Source: Nymphaea colorata
Lineage: Eukaryota > Streptophyta > Magnoliopsida > Nymphaeales > Nymphaeaceae
Reading direction: 5' to 3'
Assembly (NCBI RefSeq): GCF_008831285.2
Contig: NC_045148.1
Location: 12,196,183-12,260,182 of the forward strand
Length of the DNA stretch: 64,000 nucleotides
Shown: positions 57,029 to 64,000 of the stretch, in pieces
Layout of the letters: each line of letters opens with the position of its first letter
Position numbering within the stretch: the first letter of the stretch is position 1
The notes under the pieces: generated by a model
What the model was told of the DNA's origin: nothing
Database searches by the model: none
What the model saw: only the letters and a program-made list of their open reading frames with translations
Translations under genes and position numbers: made by a program

Positions 57029-58189
57029 GTTGGTTTTTCTAGTCTCTTATCTTCAGTTTTTCTTTTTGAGTTTATGTTCGCCTATTGAAACAGGTAAGTT
57101 TTCCCGAGCAATTTCACATTGTTATTCCTTTTTATGATTATGATGGATGATTATCTTGGAAATCAACTTGTTTATCAATGACAGCTTTTGTTGATTTTTC
57201 TAGTTGTGATTTGTAGAGCCTATCTTCTGCTTCAACATATTATTGACTGAGGATGATCAGGACTTCTGGTGTCTCATATAAATCTCTTATTTTTTCAAGT
57301 AGTTAAATATAGTGGTTGTCATTGTTGCTAGTTCTAGCAGATGTTTATCTGATAGACTGATGCTGGTGGATCTCTGTGTTGCATTCAGTACTTCTCTCTT
57401 TACCAAATTTTGCTTGTTTTTATATGTTTAATCAGTTTCTTTGATCATAGAAGCTACTGAAGTGGTTCTTCAGTGCCTTTAACATTTTGACAAATGAATC
57501 AAGAGAGGAAATTGATTGGCAGGATGTGTGCCATTCATCTTGTGACTTTATACAAACTTACGGAGTTAATCCAGTGGCTGAGGTTGCTATTTGTGTTGGT
57601 CATCCTTCTTATATCTGTTAGCATAAAGATACCGGTAACAGTCCCTATAGCTATGCAATCTTTAGGATGCCCAAATGCTCTAGAGAGGCAATGTGGTAGT
57701 AACTGTAATGAAATGAGTCTTTTAATTAAGGAAAAATAGTAGAAACAATAGGTAGGTCGGGTTTGTTCCAGCAATGGGTTGGGTCCTATTACTAATCGAG
57801 CTTGTAATCACCTTATACATATTCGGGATGGTGACTGGAGAGATATCACGATGACTAATGAAACGAACATCCTCCAAGAGGAGAGATTTGCCCTAATTCG
57901 TTGTCTTAGCATGTGTGTGTGTTTAACCTTTGCTGTATTAAAGCGAGGGAAGATTGATGACTAGAGAGACATTGTCAGTCTTGGAGAACTTCAAGAAACA
58001 ATCAAAGGAAGCTCAACAGGTGATGGGGGAAAGAATGAAGAATGTAGAAAAAAACTTCGGAGAGCTCGATTAGAAACTAGAGGTTGACCAAAGAGTACAG
58101 TCAATGGTCGCCATAGTGATGGCTGAGCAACAAAATTTGGCCATGATGATGAGGGAGATGCCCCACCACACGAAGGAGTGGGCCTGCAC
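57029..58189 (+). other. CPSF30: CPSF30 intron 2, proximal part
   Basis: T-rich plant intron sequence up to about 57700, then unassigned sequence. No YTH exon seen. A polyadenylation site for a short isoform would be expected in this part, but AATAAA-like words alone are not decisive. Confidence 0.5.
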
Positions 58190-58400
58190 AATGAGTCGAG
58201 CCAACTCGGGCTCGACTCAAACCCACCCATATAAGCTAGACTTGAGTTCGGCTCGTTTATAAACGAGTCGAGTTTGAGCTCAAACTTAAACTCGAGCCAT
58301 TAAATGAGTCGAGTTTGAGTTGGAGGAATTCAACTCGTTTAAGCTCGATTCATCTCATTATGTACAATTGAGTCATGCGTGACCTTTAATCAACGACTCG
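58190..58400. repeat. Dispersed repeat rich in GAGTCGAG, copy 2
   Basis: Contains ACGAGTCGAGTTTGAGCTC and ATGAGTCGAGTTTGAGTTG, the latter shared with 36293-36560. ACTCGAGCC and GGCTCG words are mutually complementary, so fold-back structure is possible. Confidence 0.5.
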
Positions 58401-58559
58401 ACCTTATATATGAGTTGGTTAAAGATCGAGCCAAATTCATCCTGCCTAGAAATATCTATGGGGTGCAAGTCTTTCAAAACCCTACCCTCTCTCTCTCTCT
58501 CGGGCCTGCTATTATTGAAAATTTGTCAAGAACTTTAGGACTATCCCTGCGCTTCTCAT

Positions 58560-58920
58560 CACCGTGTTGAAGAACAACCAGTTTGAATGGAAGGAGGGCA
58601 AAATACAAGCTTTTAATTAGTTGAAGGGAGCCATAACTACTGCACCTGTTTTGAAGTTGCCTGACTTCTCACAACCCTTTATAGTGGAGACAGATGCTTC
58701 CGAAGTTGGCATAGGAGCAGTCCTCAATCAAAACCAGCATCCTGTTGCTTATTTCAGTAGAGCTATAGGGGAGAAATTCTAGGGGAGATTTCCTTAGGAA
58801 AGAGAATTGATAGCCATGGTCTCCGCAATCCATAAATGGAATCACTACGTCATAGGAAGAAGATTTTGTGTGCATCCTGACCACCATAACTTGCAATATT
58901 GTTGTAAACTTGAAAATGTT
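58560..58920 (+). pseudogene. Ty3/gypsy RT end and RNase H fragment
   Basis: LKNNQFEWKEGKIQAF, then [20 protein letters not shown] (RNase H start, the Asp of TDAS is catalytic in the family), [40 protein letters not shown]. Two stops (near 58615 and 58783) break it. No flanking gypsy LTR. It lies inside the presumed CPSF30 intron 2. Confidence 0.85.
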
Positions 58921-59181
58921 TTCCAAAACTAACTCAACGCTCGGGCTGAAATAACAACTAAAAAGATGTATTAGAGATTGAAGAGAATCAGGCTCAAAAG
59001 CCTTACAAAGAATGTGAATAGTCACCTTTATATGGAGGGTGAATGCACAAGAAGCCATAGAATTAGATGTTGGACTAGTTCCATCAGCTAGAAATCTAGC
59101 CATTGGGACTCATCAACTCCCAGTCAAAGTAAAAAAAAAAAAAATCAAAAAAGAAAAGAAAACAGAAAATAAGAAACAAGG

Positions 59182-59182
<1 letters not shown>

Positions 59183-59209
<27 letters not shown>
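59183..59209. repeat. (AT)n microsatellite
   Basis: A run of about 13 AT dinucleotides inside what is probably the LTR of element I. An A-rich run precedes it at 59131-59150. Confidence 0.9.
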
Positions 59210-59212
<3 letters not shown>

Positions 59213-59233
59213 CTAGACACATACATTCTAACA

Positions 59234-59715
59234 CCCCCCCTCAAACTTACGGTGTAATGACTGAAAGTTTGCCAAGAAGAAATTGAAACCTGACAACAGG
59301 AAGCACCTTGGTAAATAAATCTCCTAGTTGATATTCAAATGAAACATAGGAGAGTTCAATGCTTTTTTGAAGAAACACTTCATGAGCATAATGACAATCC
59401 ATCTTTATATGCTTTGTTCTTTCATGAAACGTGTGATTGCTAGTGATACAAATTGCACTCTTGTTGTCACAACAAAGCATTACAAGATCAACTAGATGAA
59501 TTGTCATATCTTTCAATAAACTTTTGAGCCACACAAGTTCCATTGTTGTAGATGTCATGGCTCGATGTTCAGCTTCGGAGTTAATTATAGAGGCACCTTA
59601 TTTTGTTTCTTGCATCGCCAAGAAATTAACGAATTCCCTAAAAACACACAAAAACCAATGGTGGAGTGCCCATTATTAGGATCTCCACCCTAATCAACAT
59701 CTGTATAAGCAATTA
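59234..59715 (-). pseudogene. Copia element I: RNase H tail with polypurine tract
   Basis: Minus-strand text: AYTDVD near 59700, then after a break TSTTMELVWLKSLLKDM, LCCDNKSAICITSNHTFHERTK, HIKMDCHYAHEVFLQ, LGDLFTKVL. The polypurine tract is at 59246-59234, followed by TGTTAGAATGT, the start of a 3' LTR on the minus strand, ending at 59233. The LTR's far end may be at 59068 (TGTTGGACT on plus), giving 166 bp, but this is uncertain. Everything 5' of RNase H is missing. Confidence 0.8.
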
Positions 59716-59809
59716 ATTTTAATTTGAAAAAGAAAGATAAGAAAAACCCTTTGTTGATTGTATTCTTGAGACATAACACACAATTCTCATTGCTGCCCCC
59801 ATATGTACT

Positions 59810-59983
59810 TGTTAAAGAGGGTTCTTGCAATGTTAAAAAGTTAAAGAGTAGGTCTTTAAATATTTTCTTATACTTGTTGAACTGTTTTTGTAATTTCTGT
59901 ACCACCAGCCCTAATCTCTTTAAGTTGAGATTAGGGTTATGTTAACGAGTATTCTTTTGGGCTCTCTCTCTCTCATCGTGACA
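59810..59983 (+). mobile_element. 5' LTR of copia element H
   Basis: A 174-bp segment from TGTTAAAGAGG to TCATCGTGACA, followed by the primer site. It has the palindrome CCCTAATCTC/GAGATTAGGG at 59909-59936 and a CT-rich 3' end, like B and G. The left boundary is chosen from the TG start; the 3' LTR lies beyond the window. Confidence 0.7.
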
Positions 59984-59996
59984 TGGTATCAGAGCC
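59984..59996 (+). other. Primer-binding site of element H
   Basis: TGGTATCAGAGCC abuts the LTR end. Confidence 0.9.
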
Positions 59997-60896
59997 TTCT
60001 CCGGCATCGACAGCCAAGTGAGTTCTCCGGCGACCATCTCCTCCTTCGACCTCTTCTCTGGCGACCTCTTCCTCCCTCTTCTCGTCGCCCATCTCTATTC
60101 CCTCTTATCACCCAATAAGGAGATGGTAAGAGAATACAGGTTGGGTGGGCTGCGTGGAGAAGGGCCTGATCACGCCTATGTGGAAGGTGTGATCAGATCC
60201 CTAAGTGGATCTCGTGGATGTTATTTTTTTTTTACGTTGACTGTGAAGGGCTGAATCAGTTGGGAGCGTGGGGTTGCTGTTTGTGGAGTCAATCTGTTTG
60301 GTGTGGATGAAGTTTGACGTGAGGAGCAGGATGATCTACAGATTGTGGATGTGAAACTTCAGATCGTGTGGAGCAGCGTTTGGCATGAGGAGCAGAGTTG
60401 ATCTGCTGATCGTGAAGGCTGTTTCAGCTTTGTTCTTGTCGTGGATGGTGCTCTGCTGATCCTAGGTGGGGCGACTGAAAGTAGAGCAGCAACAGTCTAC
60501 TGCAATATGCAGAAATCAGCAGCAATCTTCTGAAAGTTTGTACGTGGGCCAGCAACAGTCTTCTGAAATCAACAGTATGCTGTAATATGTAGAAATCAGC
60601 AGCAGTCTCTCTGGTCGTGGATGCAGTTTCTGGCGTGATCAGAGTATGTTGGTCGTGTGTGATGATTAGAGCTTCGTTGCAGGATTGATATGCCATATGT
60701 AAAGTCATCGGCTGTTTATGTGGAGCAGAATTGTGTTCTGCGAGGTGTGTGTGCTGTCGTATGTGAGACGAATAGAAGTGGAGCTGCTACAATCATCAAC
60801 TAAAAGTGGAGTAAACTGATACTTTTCTCCATTGTTGCTGCTACTACATCTTATACCTACATATATTGTGCGTCAAATTCTTTTTGGGAGTTTACT
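59997..60896 (+). other. Leader of element H with internal repeats
   Basis: Untranslated. AATATGCAGAAATCAGCAGCA and its variant AATATGTAGAAATCAGCAGC (each within 60500-60610), together with CAGCAACAGTCT words, form an imperfect repeat. No gene seen. Confidence 0.65.
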
Positions 60897-63800
60897 ATGG
60901 CTGGAAATCCCTCAAGGGCGACAAGATCTATGGTTGAGTCTTCTACTGGGCCTCCTATACCCATGTCATATTCCCTTAACTTAAGTAAGGATGAATATGA
61001 TCTTGTTCTTGCTCAGAGATCTGCCTCTACATTTGCCAATACTGCTGTAATAGACTTAGCCCTCTCTGTTGGTGCTTCCACTGATAATACGATATGGATG
61101 ATAGATTCTGGCGCCTCCAGGCATTGTTGTAATCAATCACAGAAGTTTTCCTCGTTAATCAGATTCTCTACACCACAACATGTCAGACTGGCTGATGGCA
61201 AGTTGTCTCCTATTTTGGACAGCGGTGATATCTACCTCCCACACTTAGGCACTATTACACATGTGCTATACGCTTCTCAGTTTCCTGTTAATTTGTTATC
61301 TGTTAAGCAGTTGACTATTGACTTACAATGTAGAGTCATTTTTGATCCTGGTTCATGTTCTTTTCAGGACTTACCAATTGGGAAGATGATTGGTGGCGGT
61401 TATGAGCGTGAGGGTCTCTACTTCTTGTCTGTTTCAGTAGATGTTGTTTCATCTTCATTCCCTTCGAGGACTTCTCATTTCCAATGGCACCTCAGACTTG
61501 GTCATCCATCAGTGTCCAAACTTCGTCGAATGTTTCCAGATATCTCTGCATCAGAGTCCTTCTTATGTGATGCTTGCCAGTTAGGTAAACATACACAGAG
61601 TAGCTTTCCTTCGAGTCAGAATCCTTCTAGTCAAAGTCCATTTGATCTCCTTCATGTGGATGTGTGGGGTTCTAGTCGTGTTCCTTTTCGCTCGTGTTTT
61701 CGGTATTATCTTGTTTTAGTTGATGATTTTACCAAAGTCAGTTGGGTATTCTTGTTACGAGAAAGATCTTAAGACATATGGTATTATTCAAAAATTTGTC
61801 AAGGAAATAAAAATTCAGTTTGGCTTCCTTGTAAAAAATATTCGCACTGATAATGCTCTCAAATTCAAGTCTTCCGTCCTACTTCAATTTTATGCTAATC
61901 ATGGAATTCCACCTCAATTTACTTGTCCTCACATGTCCCAACAAAATGGTGTCGCTGAACGCAAACATCGACAACTCCTAAATGTGGCCCGCATCCTCAT
62001 GTTGCATTCTCACGTACCTGCCTATTTTTGGGGTGATGCTATTCTTACTACATGCTATCTCATTAACAGATTACCCTCATCAGCCATCTAAGAACGTATC
62101 CCCATTCAAATTTTATATCCAGATCGATCATTATTTCATATACCCCCCAAAGTATTTGGATGCACCTGCTTTGCACATATCCTAGGCCCAGACAAAAGCA
62201 AACTTGCTGCCCAAGCCATCAAATGTGTATTTATTTTGCCAATCAGAAAGGATATAAGTGCTTTGATCCCCAAACCAAGAAAGAGATTATCAGTGCAGAT
62301 GTTACATTCTTTGAGTATCGTCCTTATTTTTCCCCTTCGAGTCCGTCTACGTCTGAGATGCCTGTATCTGTTCCTCTTCCTATTCCACCCGTGTCACTTG
62401 AGTCGATCCCTCCCTCTCCACCTATGTCACGTGAACGTTTCCATGATCCTCCCTTAGTTTACACTCGCCGTGTTGGTCTCTCTCCAAACCACCCACCAGA
62501 GTCTTCTTAAGAAGTAAGTTCCACTGATAAGCCTAACTCAGGTATAAATGACGACTACTCCACAGATGATCTCCCTATTTCTATTCGCAAGGGCAAGCGA
62601 CAGTGCATACTACATCCGATTTCTAATTCTATCTCTACTGACTATCTGAGTACAAGTTTGGTGCAGTTTGATCGAGCTATGTCTAGTCACGTCTTCTCAC
62701 CATCAAGCCCTGTTAGATTCACGGTGGAGGGAAGCCATGCAAGAGGAAATGGATGCTCTTATCTCTCAGGAGACTTGGGATTTGGTGGATCCACCGATGC
62801 ACTGTGATGTGGTTGGCTCCGAATGGGTGTTCACCATCAAGTATCATTCTGACGTCTCAGTTGAAAGGTTCAAAGCACGTCTTGTCGCTAAAAGATATAT
62901 ACAAACTTATGGAGTTGACTTCTTTGAGACCTTTTGGCCAGTGGCTCGGTTGGGCACTATTCGACTGATTATATCTCTTGCTGTCCAGTGGGAGTGGCCT
63001 CTATTTCAGCTAGAAGTGAAGAATGCCTTTCTATATGGAGGTCTTTCTGAAACAGTTTATATGCAGCAACCACCGGGTTTTGAGCGACAGGGGGAGTGTG
63101 CTAAGGTATGCAAACCAAAGAAGGCCATTTATGGACTTAAACAGAGTCCCCGTGCATGGTTCCATAAGCTGACTGAGGTTTTATCTAAGTGTGGGTTTCG
63201 AAGATCTCAGCTTGATCACTCGTTGTTTATCAAGCGAGACACATATGCTATAGTGATATTGATTGTATATGTTGATGATATTGTTCTCACTGGGGATAGT
63301 AATCAAGAGATAGCTCAGACAAAGGAGTTTCTACAGAAACACTTTGTCACAAAAGACCTTGGACAACTCCGTTATTTTCTTGGTATTGAGGTGGCCCGTA
63401 GTAGTAAAGGAGTTGTAGTATCTCAAAGAAAATATGTGCTTGATCTTCTGCAGGAAACAGGTTTATTGGGGGCTAAACCTACCACACTACCCATGAATCC
63501 CCGCATTCATATACATCATGATGAATCAGAGCCTTTTGTCTCTAGATCTTACAGATCTCTTATAGGGAAACTGCTGTATTTGACCGTCACTCGCCCCGAC
63601 ATTAGCTTTGTTGTGAATAAGCTAAATCAATTCATGGAAAAACCTCGACAGGTTCATTGGGATGCTGCTCTAATGATTGTTAGATACTTGAAATCAGCCC
63701 CAGGAAAGGGGTTATGGTTTAAAAAGGGAGAAGGTGTTGACATCGAAGCGTATAGTGATGCTGATTATGTAGGATCTATCTGTCTACCATAGGTTTTTAT

Positions 63801-64000
63801 GTCTTTGAGGGAGACAATCTTATTTCTTGGAGGAGCAAGAAGCAGAATGTGGTGGCTCGATCTAGTGCTGAGTCGGAATATAGGGCTATGGCTCAAACTG
63901 CGGCTGAAATGTCATGGGTCAGATCAGTGCTTCTAGAGTTGGGTGTTTCAGTGAATCTCCCAATGAAAATGTATTGTGACAACAAGGCAGCGACCTATAT
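60897..64000 (+). pseudogene. Element H protease-integrase-RT-RNase H, gag deleted
   Basis: From ATG 60897 the frame reads MAGNPSRATRSMVESSTG, already the gag-protease linker: the body of gag and its zinc knuckle are missing. Protease: WMIDSGASRHCC. Integrase: WHLRLGHPS ... CDACQLGKH, LLHVDVWGSSRV, a frameshift at about 61770, IRTDNALKF, QQNGVAERKH, a TAA at 62089-62091 where element B has Gln, and a further shift near 62230. RT from 62668: TIKYHSDVSVERFK, QLEVKNAFLYGG, YGLKQSPRAW, catalytic YVDDIVLTGDS, DLGQLRYFLGIEV. RNase H: AYSDADYVGS, a shift near 63780, SSAESEYRAMAQTAAEMSW, MKMYCDNKAATY, running off the window edge. Coding text is very like element B. Confidence 0.92.

Noticed and set aside
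1-64000. CRISPR array, prokaryotic operons, phage or organelle DNA
   Set aside because: No spaced identical repeats with unique spacers, no ribosome-binding-site gene strings. Splice sites and plant retrotransposons show nuclear plant DNA.
1-64000. Tandem rRNA or tRNA genes
   Set aside because: No rRNA signature words. The only tRNA-like sequence is the SINE head at 55.8 kb, which lacks a foldable acceptor stem.

Overview
The window is nuclear DNA of a flowering plant. It has spliced genes with GT-AG introns, a plant-type CPSF30 gene, an ArfGAP gene, and nested Ty1/copia LTR retrotransposons primed from a TGGTATCAGAGC (initiator-Met tRNA) site. The species cannot be named from the sequence. 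Most long open frames are decayed retrotransposon proteins. Only two host genes are supported, and both extend outside the window or have exons tens of kilobases apart.

Layout. 1-4715: two broken copia pieces on the plus strand, one interrupted by a solo LTR with a perfect 5-bp target-site duplication. 5747-5831: a minus-strand exon encoding the start of an ArfGAP zinc finger. 5832-34769: what appears to be one intron of about 29 kb in the same gene. It holds an old copia (K, 6239-9385), a gag scrap (10104-10451), element B (10452-15774), a fused block C/D (15775-21676), element E (21677-24633), the tail of F (24634-25182) and a complete young insertion G (25786-31367). 34770-34841: the start-codon exon of the ArfGAP gene, whose splice phase matches the exon at 5.8 kb. 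A TATA box and candidate leader lie at 35.3-35.85 kb.

36-54 kb has no host gene I can recognise. It holds a candidate LTR near 39.9 kb, a decayed Ty3/gypsy gag (43.6-44.8 kb), a decayed LINE (49.3-51.0 kb), several minisatellite-like tracts, and a histone H3 pseudogene (53.5-53.8 kb) between two GGCCCG-rich clusters.

54.8-64 kb: exons 1 and 2 of CPSF30 (three CCCH fingers) on the plus strand, with a tRNA-like SINE in intron 1. The exon 2 donor opens an intron that holds a gypsy scrap, a copia tail (I) and a large copia element (H) running off the right edge. The YTH-domain exons of the long plant CPSF30 isoform are not visible.

Recurring patterns are palindromes in the LTRs (two structural classes), family-specific short repeats in the PBS-to-gag leaders, and stop codons that look like C-to-T decay. 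Element letters A-K are local labels, not published family names. All comparisons were made by eye without database searches.
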